From: Juglans regia
Taxonomy: Eukaryota > Streptophyta > Magnoliopsida > Fagales > Juglandaceae
Length of the DNA stretch: 64,000 bases
Reading direction: 5' to 3'
NCBI RefSeq assembly: GCF_001411555.2
Contig: NC_049914.1
Coordinates: 15,454,798-15,518,797, forward strand
The stretch's first letter is position 1. Every line of letters begins with the position of its first letter. This document shows, in pieces, positions 33,436 through 45,041 of this stretch. The position numbers and the translations under genes are program-made. Under the pieces are notes generated by a model that saw only the letters and a list, made by a program, of their open reading frames with translations, ran no database searches and had not been told where the DNA came from.

Positions 33436-34094
33436 TGATATGAACCCGCGGAAATAAATTCCCTTGAACCCACAGTCAATTTGAAAACTCCCAAGAAAGC
33501 CAAAATCAAGTCAATGAATGGAAAACCTAGACCTAATCAGAACTCGTTTCAAGAACCTAGATTATATTAAAATCTAGACCCGTTGAAGAACACGTTTCAA
33601 GAACCCAGATTACAAAGGAGGAATGCTACAAAGGTTGTGATTTACCTTTGATAAGTTCAAAAGTTCAATTAAGAACAAGAGGAGTAAAAAACTCAACTCA
33701 CAATGAACAAATTCATCAAATTTCATAAATCTCGAAAAATGAGGCTATAAAGAGTATTTAAATCAAAACCTAATTAAAACGCGGCTACAGTAATGCTACA
33801 GTAACATCTTGAAACCTTAGTTCAATAAACCCCAATATGCCCTTGCATAGGCCCCCTTAAGTCATTCCCGTAATAAACCAAATTATTCTAAACTAATAAA
33901 TAATTCATTTAAATTAATTAAATTAATTGAAAGCCTTCAAGTGCTCAAAGTCTTTAAGTCATGTTGTTGCTCTTTCCATAGCTTATTAAATGAACCAAAG
34001 TTGAATCTTCATCCTTTAAGCCCTTGCACTTGTATTTGTCCCATCTGGTATTTGCAACATAACTTTAAGACTAGACCCACCTTGGTTCCCATCA
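33436..34094 (-). repeat. 3' LTR of N4 (659 bp)
   Basis: TGATATGAACCCGCGG to GGTTCCCATCA with deletions in the CTACAGTA region. Purine tract at 34095-34108. Confidence 0.87.
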
Positions 34095-34108
34095 TTCCCC
34101 CTCTCCTC

Positions 34109-34895
34109 AAAAGGATTCGACCTCGTATCTCCACCTGTATCAAAGGGAAAAATGTTAGTAACATTGAAAATAACAGAAACATAATACATACCTGAAAGAT
34201 CCATTTTATATGCATTTTCATTAATTTTCTCAAGAATTTGAAAATATTGATTCAAGCTACTCCTATCATTAACAAGCAAAAGCATCAAAGTTAAAGGAGT
34301 AAGTGGATTAAAACCATAAACAATTTCAAACGGAGAATAAGAAATAGTAGTATGGAAGGTTTTATATGCACACTCTAATAAGGGCAAATGATACTCCCGG
34401 AAATGTCCATGTAACAATTCAATGAATGGCAAATGATGCTTTCTCACATGTTCCATAGACACTATCAAAGTCATCATCATTAGCATGCAATTCCTTATCA
34501 TATTCAAGTCTCAACAATTTTGCATCTAAAATGAAGACAAGTACATACCTTCTTGCTAAAGCGTCAAACACAAAATTTTCCATACCTTGTGTGTATTTGA
34601 ATACATGAGGAAAAGTATGAATACAATCCTTCCACTTAGAATGCATTCTAGTCAATAACTTACCTTGTCCCTTCAAGTGTGTGAAGGACTCATGTTCTTC
34701 TAAGAAAGGTCGGTTAGGAATTGTCGCACCTGGCAGAAAATCAATGTAGTGCTCTATATCCCTATTAGGTGGCAATCCACTAAATACACCACTAGGAAAC
34801 ACGACCTCATATCCCTACAACAAAGAGACAACAATAATAGGCAAACATACGTCAAGTTCGTTAGTATTAAGACTCGCCTTAGCATAAAAACTCAC

Positions 34896-34926
<31 letters not shown>

Positions 34927-35039
34927 CTCTCACTTTCTTCACACTCTCTTTTCTTTCCACTCTCTTTTTCTTTTTCACTCTCTCTTTTACTTTCACTCTC
35001 CTCTTTTTGTGAACTCTCGACCTCACAATCGTTTTTCAA
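34109..35039 (-). pseudogene. N4 collapsed pol
   Basis: K/E-rich linker (shortened, with a long T run at about 34902-34926), VSFYAKASLNTNELDV, RT stub (GLPPNRDIEHYIDFLPGATI), collapsed junction NRPFLEEHESFTHLKGQ, RNase H end (HVFKYTQGMENFVFDALARR). A second deletion joins EKASF directly to LPFIELLHGHFREYHLPL, so only one or two repeat units remain. The end has [16 protein letters not shown] and GGDTRSNPFEERGND. A stop lies in the RT stub and a frame change follows EKASF. Confidence 0.83.
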
Positions 35040-36023
35040 CTCATTCCCTCTTTTTCTTGAGGTTTCAGCCTCACCCTCATCTTTTCTCTTAGGTAGTTCG
35101 GTCTTCTCCTTTGTTGCAGCTTAATCATTTTTGTCCTATTTTGGTTTCCTAGAAGTACTAGAAAGCGAAGTATCCTTGATGTGCCCTTTCTTTTTAGCCG
35201 CCTCTCCACCTTCATAGCCATGTGCACCATGTCCTCTACCTCCTCATAATATTGCAACTCAACTACATTGTCTATCTCCCTATTGCCCCACAAAAATCTT
35301 GTCATCATGGCCTCCCGATCCTCCATTACATTAGCCCGAATCATAGCCACCTCCATCTCCTTAAGATAATCCTCTACACTCCTAGACCCCTGTGTAAGAT
35401 TTTATAGTTTTTGGTAGAGGTCTCTATAGTAGTAGCTAGGTACAAATCTCCGCCTCATGATAGCTTTCAAATCTCTCCATGTTTCTACAGGCCTATCAAG
35501 ATTCCTTCTCCTATTGGATACTATTTGATCCCACAAAATAATCGCATAATCAGTGAACTCAATTACAACCAACTTCACATTCTTCTCCTCAGAGTAATTA
35601 TGGCAATCAAATACCAACTTTATTCTTTTCTCCCACTCTAAATAAACTTCAGGGTCAGTTCTACCTTGGAATGACGATATTTTCATTTTGAAGCTCCCAA
35701 GATTCTTATCTACTCCATCTTGACCCTCGGAGTTAGCCCTAAGTCCTCTTCCACGCCAAACTCTTTTATGTCTACCCAATCCAACTTCAGATGTTAGCAC
35801 TTCCTCATCCTCACCATATTCTCCATTCTCATACACATTCTCAATACTCTCCAAACTCTTTCTCTCCTTATAGATTTCTAACCGTTACTTCTTGATTATC
35901 CATACTATTCCTCGGTTCACCCAACACTAAGTTCAACCGCTCAAACTGTTGTTGCATGGCTTGCAACACAAATGATGAGTTATATGCTCACCCCCTTGGT
36001 AATGAGCTACTCCGATGAGACAT
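35036..36023 (-). pseudogene. N4 gag
   Basis: Gag start at 36023 (MSHRSSS-type, damaged). Capsid domain with [45 protein letters not shown] at 35402-35854, a stop, then SRSVEDY-to-MKVERRLKRKGTS at 35160-35390. It ends near the linker without zinc knuckle or protease. Several frameshifts. Confidence 0.82.
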
Positions 36024-36841
36024 TATAAGGTGCTGCACAAAAGAATGTTAGTGGGAAAAAAGAAAACCTCACACACTCTCTTACGTGTTTACACCCAAAT
36101 AATGGCACTACACTCGTGTTTAACTCTTAATTGACTTTTTTTCCAATAATAGTCTCACACTCTCTTGCCTTTTACCTCAAGAGCTTTCCCACTCAAGTTC
36201 TTTCAGAACTAAATGAACTCAATCAAGATAAGGTAACCATGTTTTATTCCCAACTAGTAATTAGATCTAAGATACAAGAACAAGAGAAACACGGAATGAA
36301 TAAAAATGACACGAGACTCAAGGAATATTTAAACGAGGGAAAGGGTAATTATAAAACAAGATACAAATAGAAAGATGTAATCAGCTCCTATGATGATAAA
36401 AGCTCAATCAACAAATACTTTATTTCTCTTTGTTGTAACTATGTAGCAACTTTGAATATGCTACCTTCTCCTTTTTTTTTTTTTTTTGACTTTTCTTTTC
36501 TTTTCTTTTCTTTTTCTTTTCCTTTCCTTCTTTTCTCTTCTCTAATTCAACCACAAACAACAATATTCAATTGTGAAAACCAAGCAATTGAATTCAAACA
36601 CACAAGCATGGACAATGAAGTAGAAGAGAATCAATAGAACGACACTCCAAGCAACAGATAAACTTAGAGATGCAGGAAACCCTAGAATTTTGAAACCCTA
36701 GGTGATGCAAATTTAAGCCAAACCCAAAATCCTAAGAATTTCGGCAGCCTACTTTTTGTTTCTATTTTTTTTTTCGGCAACCCTAGAACAATGAAGCCCT
36801 AGAATTAAATTTAAGGATGCTAGAATTAAAAGATAGAATCA
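36024..36841 (-). other. N4 leader
   Basis: Family leader with CT tract (about 36470-36540); primer-binding site missing. Confidence 0.78.
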
Positions 36842-37516
36842 GATGGGCCAAATACAAGTTCAAGGGCTTAAACGATGAAGATTATGCTTTGATTCATTTC
36901 AAAAGCTATGGAAATAGAAACAACATGACTTATAGGCTTTGGACACTTGAAGGCTTTCCACTTATTTAATTAATTTCAAGGACCTATTTTATTTGCTTAG
37001 AATAATTGGGTTTATGCCTATGTAAGGGCATGTTGGGAAAGTTATTATTTTATTGAACTAGGGTTAGGGTTACTGTAGCCGAGTTACTGTAGAGCCATAC
37101 TGTAGCCGCGGCACTGTTCACTCAGGGGTATTTTTGGAAGATGGGGTTTTATTTTATCTAGGGTTTTAATTAGGTTTTGGTTTAAATACTCTTTGTAGCC
37201 TCATTTTCAGATGATTATGAAGTTTATGAAATTTGATTAATTTATTCATTGTGAGTTGAGTTTTACTCCTCTTGTTCTTAATTGAACTTTTGAACTTATC
37301 AAAGGTAAATCACAACATTTGTGGTGTTCCTCTTTTGTAATCTGCGTTCTTGGGACGGGTTCTTCAACGGGTCTAGATTTTAATATAATCTAGGTTCTTG
37401 AAACGAGTTCTCATCGGGTCTAGGTTCTCCATCCATTGACTTGATTTTGGCTTTCTTGGCGAGTTTTCAAATTGACTGTGGGTTCAAGGGAATTCCTTTC
37501 CCGCGGGTTCATATCA
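36842..37516 (+). repeat. 5' LTR of N5, missing its first ~70 bp
   Basis: Begins GATGGGCCAAATACAAG and ends CGGGTTCATATCA. Primer-binding site TGGTATTCAGAGC at 37519-37531. Confidence 0.87.
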
Positions 37517-37531
37517 TTTGGTATTCAGAGC

Positions 37532-37865
37532 AAGGTTTGTCAATTGCTTGGAGTGTCGTTCTATTGATTCTATTCTACTTCATTTTCTATACTTGTGTGT
37601 TTGAATTCAATTGGTTGGTTTTCACAATTGAATATTGCTGTTTGTGGATGAATTAGAGAAAAGAAAAGAAAGGAAACGAAAGGAAAAGAAAAGAAAAAAA
37701 AAACAAGAAGAAGAAGAAGAAGAAAAGAGAAGGTAGCATATTCAAAGTTGCTACATAGTTACAATAAAGAGAAAGAAAGTATTTGTTGATTGAGCTTTTA
37801 TCATCATAGGAGCTGTTCACATCTTTCTAGTTGGTATATTGTTTTATAATTACACTTTCATTGTG
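37532..37865 (+). other. N5 leader, internally deleted
   Basis: GA-rich tract at 37660-37730; the leader is about 500 bp shorter than in N8 and runs straight into GTTGCAAGCCATGCAAC, so gag's first ~20 codons are missing. Confidence 0.75.
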
Positions 37866-38824
37866 TTGCAAGCCATGCAACAACAGTTTGAGCAGTTGAA
37901 CTTTGTGTTGGGTGAAGTGAGGAATAGTATGGATAAAATCAAGAAGCAGTGATTAGAAATTTGCAAGGTGAGAGATATAGGAGGCGACGTGAGCCTAGAA
38001 TTGAGAATGGGTATAAGAATGGAGAGTTTGGTGAGGATGAGGAAGGCTTAACATCTGAAGTTGGATTGGGTGGACATAGAAGAGTTAGGCATGGAAGAGG
38101 CCTTAGGGCAAACTCTGGGGGTCGAGATGGAGTAGATAAGAATCTTTGGAGCATCAAAATGAAAATACTATCATTCCAAGGTAGAATTGACCCTAAAATT
38201 TATTTAGAGTGGGAGAAAAGAATAGAGTTGGTGTTTGATTGTCATAATTACTCTGAGGAGAAGCAGGTGAAGTTGGTTGTAATTGAGTTCACAGATTATG
38301 CGATTGTTTGGTGGGATCAATTAGTGACCAATAGGAGGAGGAATCTTGAGAGGCCTGTAGAAACATGGAGAGAGTTGAATGCTATCATGAGGCGGAGATT
38401 TGTACCTAGCCACTACTATAGAGACCTCTACAAAAAATTACAAAATCTTATACAGGGGTCTAGGAGTGTAGAGGACTACCATAAGGAGATGGAGGTGACT
38501 ATGATTCGGGCTAATGTAGTGGAGGATCGGGAGGCCACGATAACAAGATTTTTGAGGGGGTTGAATAGGGAGATAGCCAATGTAGTTGAGTTGCAACATT
38601 ATGAGGAGGTTGAGGACATGGTGCACATGGCTATGAAGGTGGAGAGGCGGCTAAAAGGAAAGGGTACACCAAGGTATACTTCGGTTTCTAGTACTCCATG
38701 GAAATCTAAGTGGGACAAAAATGAACAAGTTGTAGCAAAGGGGAAGACCGAACCACCAAAGGGAAAAGATTTGGGTGAGGCTGAAACCTCAAGAAAAAGA
38801 GAGTTCAAAAAAAGAGGAGACTGA
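37866..38824 (+). pseudogene. N5 gag
   Basis: Starts in the gag N-terminus (LQAMQQQFEQLNFVLGEVRN), a one-base loss at DK(I)KKQ, then an open frame from 37949: Arg/Glu-rich region, capsid domain ([57 protein letters not shown]), MKVERRLKGKGTPRYTS and KGKDLGEAETSRK. There is no zinc knuckle. The next ORF begins in the +1 frame within the same linker. Confidence 0.86.
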
Positions 38825-39979
38825 AAGAAAAACAGAGAGTGAAAACAACAAAGAGAGTGAGAGGAAAAAAGAGAATGAGGCCGAAACATCAAAAGAAAGA
38901 GAGAGAGAAAAAGAAAATAGAGAGGTGGTTGAGAATCAAGAAAAAAGAGTGGAGGCAGAAGAGGAAAAAGAAAGGGAGATTGTAGAGAGAAATAGAAAGA
39001 CAAAAGTGAGTTTTTATGCTAAGGCGAGTCTTAATCCTAACGAACTTGACGTATGTTTGCCTAGTATTGTTGTCTCTTTGTTGCAGGGATATGAGGTCGT
39101 GTTTCCAAGTGGTGCATTTTGTGGATTGCCACCTATTAGGGAGATAGAGCACTACATTGACTTTGTGCCTGGTGCGACAATTCCTAACCGACCTTTCTTG
39201 GAAAAACATGAGTCATTGACACATTTAAAGGGACAAGGTAAGTTGTTGACTAGAATGCATGCTAAGCGGGATGATTGTATTGAGATTTTTCCTCATGTAT
39301 TCAAATACACACAAGGTATGAAAAATTTTGTGGTTGATACTTTAGCAAGAAGGTATGTCCTTGTCTTCATTTTAAATGCAAAATTGTTGAGACTTGAATA
39401 TGATAAGGAATTGCATGCTAATGATGATGACTTTGCTAGTGTGTATGGGACATGTGAGAAAGCATCTTTTGGTAAGTTCTATAAACTAGATTGGTACTTG
39501 TTTAGAAAGATTAGATTTTGTGTGTCTACAAGTTTTATGCGTAAGTTGCTTGTGTGTGATGGACATGCTGGTTTGTTGGGTAACCTTGGTGTAAGGAAAA
39601 CTTTTGTTGTGTTACATGACTGTTTGTGGGAATACCATTTGCCATTCAAAGACTTGTTACACGAACGTTTGTGGAAGTATCAATTGTCAATCATTGATGT
39701 GTTGCATGAATGTTTGTGGAGTATCATTTGTCATTCATTAACATGTTGCATGAAAGTTTGAGGGAGTATTGCTCGCCATTCATCTAGTTTTCATATAATT
39801 AGAGTGGTAATTGTGCTGTAAAAAAAGCTTTAGGTATGTTTCATGAACGTTTGTGGGAGTATCATTTGCCATACATTGACTTGTTGCATGAACGTTTGTG
39901 GGATTATCATTTTCCCTTCATTGAGTTTGCATATATTTGGAGTAGTCATTCTGATGTCAAGAAAATATTAGACATTTTG
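38775..39979 (+). pseudogene. N5 collapsed pol
   Basis: Linker of about 75 residues (RLKPQEKESSKKEETERKTE), KTKVSFYAKASLNPNELDV, RT stub (GLPPIREIEHYIDFVPGATI), junction NRPFLEKHESLTHLKGQ, RNase H end (FKYTQGMKNFVVDTLARR), integrase finger remnant, then 45-bp repeats (about 39605-39920). A one-base loss near 39718 breaks the frame. Ends at the N6 LTR. Confidence 0.86.
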
Positions 39980-40770
39980 TGATGGGAACCAAGATGAGCC
40001 TAGTCTTAAAGATCATTTGCAACTTCCAGATGGGCCAAGAAGATCAAAGAGATAATGCAAGGATTGATACAATCCACCTGAGATAAGTTTAGCAAGAGGC
40101 CAACATTCAAGATGGGCTTGAAGGATGAGGATCCTGTTTTAATTCATTTGATCAGCTACGGAAGAAGGCAACGACAAGACTTAAAGGCTTTCGGCTCTTG
40201 AAGGGTTTCAACTTATTTAATTCATTTAAAGAACTTATTTTATTAGTTTAGAATAATTGAGTTTATTATGGGAAGCACTTAAGGGGGCCTATGCAAGGGC
40301 ATGTTAGGAAAGTATTATTTTATTGAACTAGGGTTAGGGTTACTGTAGCCGAGTACTGTAGCACGGCACTGTTCATCCAGGGGCACTTTTGGAAGATGGG
40401 GGGTTTATTTTGGCTAGGGTTTCATTAGGCTTTCCTTTAAATATTCTATGTAGCCTCATTCTAATCAGATTATGAAGTTTATGAAATTTGATGAATTTAT
40501 TCATTGTGAGTTGAGTTTTTCTCCTCTTGTTCTTAATTGAACTTTTGAACTTATCAAAGGTAAATCACAACCTTTGTGGCGTTCCTCCTTTGTAATCTGG
40601 GTTCTTGAGACGGGTTCTTCAACGGGTCTAGATTTTCATATAATCTAGGTTCTTGAAACGAGTTCTTATCGGGTCTAGGTTCTCCATCCTTGACTTGATT
40701 TTGGCTTTCTTGGGAAGTTTTTCAAATTGATTGTGGGTTCAAGGGATTCCTTTCCCGCGGGTTCATATCA
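39980..40770 (+). repeat. 5' LTR of N6 (791 bp)
   Basis: TGATGGGAACCAAGATGAG to GGGTTCATATCA, followed by an extra-T primer-binding site (40773-40785). No purine tract precedes it, so it is the 5' LTR of another plus-strand element inserted in N5's repeats. Confidence 0.88.
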
Positions 40771-41408
40771 TTTGGTATTCAGAGCCAGGTTTCCAGTCAA
40801 TTCTGATTCTATCTTTTAATTCTAGCATCCTCAAATTTAATTCTAGGGCTTCATTGTTCTAGGCTTGCCAAAAAAAAAAAAAAATAGAAACAAAAAGTAG
40901 GCTGCCGAAATTCTTAGGATTTTGGGTTTGGCTGAAATTTGCATCACCTAGGGTTTCAATATTCTAGGGTTTCCTATATCTCTAAGTCTGTCAATTGCTT
41001 GGAGTGTCGTTCCATTGATTCTCTTCTACTTCATTGTCCATGCTTGTGTGTTTGAATTCAATTGGTTGGTTTTCACAACTGACTATTGCTGTTTGTGGAT
41101 GAATTAGAGAAAAGAAAAGAAAGGAAAAGAAAAGAAAAGAAAATTCGAAAAAAAAAAAAAGAAAATTCGAAAAAAAAAAAACGAAGGGGATGAAGAAAAG
41201 AGAAGGTAGCATATTCAAAGTTGCTACATAGTTACAACAAAGAGAAAGAAAGAAATTTGTTGATTAAACCTTATGATCAAAGGGGCTGCTGCATACATCA
41301 CTCAAGTTGGTATATTGTCTTATTGTTAGTCTTTCATTCGTATAACTTCATTGATTCTCGTGTCATTTTTATTCCTTCATGTTTCTCTTGTTCTTGTTTC
41401 CTGAATCT
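40771..41408 (+). other. N6 primer-binding site and leader, cut by satellite
   Basis: Leader with GA tract (41105-41185), ending at TTTCCTGAATCTA; relatives continue ATTACTAGTTGGG. From 41409 the satellite begins. Confidence 0.83.
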
Positions 41409-42556
41409 AAGTACCCAAAGTAATCTGCGAGGAAAAAACTCCGATCTCCTGTATTTGCCACTTTGCCCTCAATTGGTTTCCGACAAAGCTAAGGCGAAGT
41501 GGTAAAAATAAAAGTTGCTCCGATTCGGTCCCTGTTGGGGCATACATGCCCTAAAGTCGTGGTAGTACCCAAGATAGTCCGCGAGCAAAAAAACTCTAAC
41601 CTCTCATTTATGGCACTTTGCACTCAACTGGTTTCCAACTAAGCATGGGCAAAGTGGTAAAAATGAGAGTTGATCCGATTCGCACCGTGTTGGGGCATAC
41701 AAACCCTAAGGTCGTGGTAGTACCAACGGTAGCCCGCGAGCAGAAAACCCCAATCTCTTATTTTTGCCACTTTGCCCTCACTCGGTTTCCAACTAAGCAA
41801 GGGCCAAGTGATAAAAATAAGAGTTGCCGCGATTCGCCCCGGTTTGGGGTATACTTACCCTAAGGTCATCGTAGTACCATACATTGGCTGTGGGCAAGAA
41901 ACTCCAACCTCTTATTTTGGCAACTTTGCCCTCAATTGATTTCCTACAAAGAATGGGCAAAGTGGTAAAAATAAGATTTGCTCCAATTCGCCCTGGGTAA
42001 GGGCATACTTATGCTAAGGTTGTGGTAGAACCAAAGGTCGCCCCGCGAGCGAAAAAAGCAACCTCTTATTTTTTATACTCTGCCCTCGATTAGTTTGCAA
42101 CTAAGCATGATCAAAAGTGGTAAAAATAAGCGTTGCTCCGATTCGCCACATGTTGGGGCATACATACCCCTAAAGTTGTGATAGTACCAAAGGTAGCCCG
42201 CGAGCAGGAAACCCCAATCTCTTATTTTTGCCACTTTGTCCTCAATTAGTTTCCAACTAAATATGGACAAAGTGATAAAACTAAGAGTTGCTCCGATTCG
42301 CCCATGGGGCATACTTATCCTAAGGTCATCGTAGTACCATACAATGCTTGCAGGCAAGAAACTCCAACCACTTATTTTTGCCACTTTGCCCTCAATTGGT
42401 TTTCTACAAAGTATCGGCAAAGTGGCAAAAATAAGAGTTGCTCCGATTCAACTCGACCGATTCGCCCCGGGTCGGGGCATACTTACGCTTAGGTTGTGGT
42501 AGAACCAAAGGGAGCCCGCGAGCGAAAAACACCAACCTCTTATATTTTATACTTTG
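41409..42556. repeat. Satellite array, ~155-bp monomer, about 7 copies
   Basis: The recurring landmark GGGGCATAC falls at about 41537, 41692, 41846, 42000, 42155, 42306 and 42474: spacings 155, 154, 154, 155, 151 and 168. Each monomer has TTTGCCCTCAATTGGTTTCC, a GGCAAAGTGGTAAAAATAAG segment, CCGATTCGCCCC, GTGGTAGTACCA and CCCGCGAGC. Monomers differ from each other by many substitutions. There is no ORF. The length is in the range of plant centromeric satellites, but location is not shown by sequence alone. Confidence 0.92.
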
Positions 42557-43252
42557 CCAACCATTCATAAAGTCCATACTTAGTCTTAAAAGCAGTTTTC
42601 TATTCATCACCTCTTTCATTCTAATTTGATGGTACCCACTTTTAAGATTAATTTTACTAAAAATACATGAGCCATGCAATTCATCAAGCATATCATCCAA
42701 TCTAGGAATGGGATGGCGATACTTTACCGTGATATTGTTGACCGCCGTGCAATCAATGCACATCCTCCACGTCCCATCCTTCTTTGGCACTAGTAGCACT
42801 AGTACTGCACAAGGGCTCATGCTCTCCCTCACGTACCCCTTGCTCATCAAATCCTCAACTTGCCTTTGAAGCTCCTTTGTCTCCTCTGGATTACTCCTAT
42901 AGGCTAGTCGGTTTGGAATAGCAGCCCCGGGCACAAAATCAATCTGGTGCTCAATGCCTCTAATGGGTGGCAACTCATTCGGCATCTCCTCCGGGAATAC
43001 ATCCTCAAACTCCTGCAACAAAGAAATAGCCAAACTAGGAAGAGACTAGTTAGTTTCATCAAGAATAAGATAAGACTCTTTAAAGACAAGAAAAATCATC
43101 GGGAGATCTGCGAAGAAAGCCCACTTAACCTCACTCTCTCTTGCATAGAAACTCACTTTTGCCTTTTCTCTCGGCAAACTCTCTTTCTTTTTTCTCTCGT
43201 GGCTCCACTCTTTTTTCTTTACTCTCAGCCACCTCTCTACTTTCTTTTTCAC
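42557..43252 (-). pseudogene. M3 linker and RT N-terminal half
   Basis: [18 protein letters not shown], a stop, [73 protein letters not shown], then a frameshift. The palm with YFDD is lost at the satellite junction. Confidence 0.85.
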
Positions 43253-44258
43253 TCTTTCTTTTTATGCTCAATCTCTTTTTCACTCTTTCTTTTTTGATCA
43301 CTCTCATTTTCACTATTTCTCTTTTGAGCAACCTCACTTTTCAATTTCAGTTGGTCCTCATAGACCTGGCTTAGAGTTAAAGAAGCATGCTTAATTGTTT
43401 TGCACTCCTCTTCAAAGCTGTACATGTTGAACCCATCCTGATACTTCCCAATAGAAAAAGTAACTAACACTTGTTTATCCACCCTAACCTCTCAACAATC
43501 ATTCAACCACTGCAATTTGTATGGTCTAGAGTGTTTTAAGGTTGGTAAATTCAATTTCTCAACCAAAGTAGTGCTAGCCACATTAGTACAACTCCCCCCA
43601 TCAGTGATCATACTACATACCTTATTGTTGACTTGGCATCTAGTATAGAAAATGTTCTCTCGCTATTGCTCTGCATCATTCACCTTAATGTGTGCATTGA
43701 GAGCACGCCTAGCAACAAGAGACTCACCTGTCACTGGGTATACCACTCCATCATCATCACTAACATCAACCAACTCGGGCACCTCATCACTATCATCCTC
43801 ACTCTCAGTCATCACCTCCCCATGATCACGCATAATCATCACCCTCCTATTTGGACATTGAGAAGCAATGTGCCCTGAACCCAAACACTTAAAACATTTA
43901 ATATCTCTATTCCGTGAAGGTTGGGATTCTACCATGGGTTTGTTGCTAGTTCCCTCATCTTTTCCCTTAGGTGGTTCGGTTTTTCTCTTTGCTTCAGCTG
44001 GATCATTCCTATCCCATTTTGATTTCCAAGTAGTGCTAGAAACCGAAGTGTACCTTGCTGTCCCTTTTCTCTTTAATTGCCTCTCCACCTTCATAGCCAT
44101 GTGCACCATGTCCTCTATCTCCACATAATGCTGCAATTCAATTACATTGGCTATGTCCTTCTTCAAACAGCTCAAAAATCTAGCCATGGTGGCCTCTCGG
44201 TCCTCCTCTACATTAGCCCAATCATCGCCACCTTCATCTCCTTATGGTAATCCTCCAC
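43253..44258 (-). pseudogene. M3 linker start, protease, zinc knuckle and gag end
   Basis: Capsid end ([38 protein letters not shown]), [14 protein letters not shown] knuckle near 43880, acidic spacer, [18 protein letters not shown], a stop, protease with DGGS (near 43600), [15 protein letters not shown] and a deletion that removes VLCDVV...LLGRPW. The K/E linker follows. Confidence 0.85.
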
Positions 44259-45041
44259 TGATAGGAACCAAGGTGGGCCTACACTTAAAGATCCTTTGCA
44301 AGTTCCAGATGGACCAATTACAAGATCATGGGCTAAGAGGATCAAGAAAGCAATGCAAGGATTGGTACAATCCATTTGGGATGAAGCCAGCAAGAGCCCA
44401 ACACTCAAGATGGGTTTGAAAGAAGAAAAACCAGTTTTGATCCACTTGATTCAAGCTGTGGAAGACATGACTTAGAGATACGGCCTATTGTTATTGGAGG
44501 CTTCCAATTTGGTTAAATGATTTATTTTATTAGTTTAGAATAAGTGGGTTTGAAGATGCTTGGCTCACATGTCTTATTTCTTATGAACTATGTTTTTGGG
44601 AAGGCCTTGTATTTTGGCCAAGGGCTTATTTGGAAAGTTACTTTTTAGGAACTAGGGTTTCATCAATTTATTGTAGGGGTTACTGTAGCCGCGCGTACTG
44701 TAGCTGGTACTGTTCATCAAGGGTAATTTTGGGCAAAAGGCGCTTTATTTTGGCTAGGGTTTTGATTAGGTTTGGGTTTAAAAACTCTTTGTAGCCTCAT
44801 TTGACAGATTAGACAATATTAAATTTTATTTGTGAGTTGAGTTTTCTCCTCATGTTCTTGATTGAACTCTTGAAATTATCAAAGGTAAATCACAACCTTT
44901 GTGGCGTTCCTCCTTCGTAATCTAGGTTCTTGAGACGGGTTCTTCATCGGGTCTAGATTTTTATATAATCTAGGTTCTTGAAACAAGTTCTCATCGGGTC
45001 TAGGTTCTCCATCCGTTGACTTGAATTTGGCTTTCTTGGGG
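44259..45041 (+). repeat. Plus-strand LTR, 3'-truncated
   Basis: Starts TGATAGGAACCAAGG (same subtype as the solo LTR at 18099) and stops at GGCTTTCTTGGGG, missing about 60 bp. The opening codes for QVPDGPITRSWAKRIKKAMQ. Confidence 0.87.

Larger units (their letters stand above)
33436..36841 (-). mobile_element. N4, collapsed-pol derivative lacking its 5' LTR
   Basis: 3' LTR, purine tract, collapsed pol, gag and leader on the minus strand. The leader ends at AGATAGAATCAG (36841), just before where the primer-binding site should be, and is joined head-to-head to a plus-strand LTR. Confidence 0.85.
36842..39979 (+). mobile_element. N5, collapsed-pol derivative (plus strand)
   Basis: 5'-truncated LTR, extra-T primer-binding site, shortened leader, gag, linker and collapsed pol. 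It is cut in its repeat region by the LTR of N6 at 39980; no 3' end of N5 is seen. Confidence 0.87.
42557..44258 (-). mobile_element. M3, autonomous-type fragment (gag C-term to RT)
   Basis: Minus-strand run from capsid end through zinc knuckle, protease and linker to the first half of RT. It is cut by the satellite at 42556 and by a plus-strand LTR at 44259. Confidence 0.85.

Noticed and set aside
41409..42556. CRISPR-like array
   Set aside because: Monomers are directly adjacent, diverged and 155 bp long, with no constant repeat separated by unique spacers; this is a satellite in a plant context.
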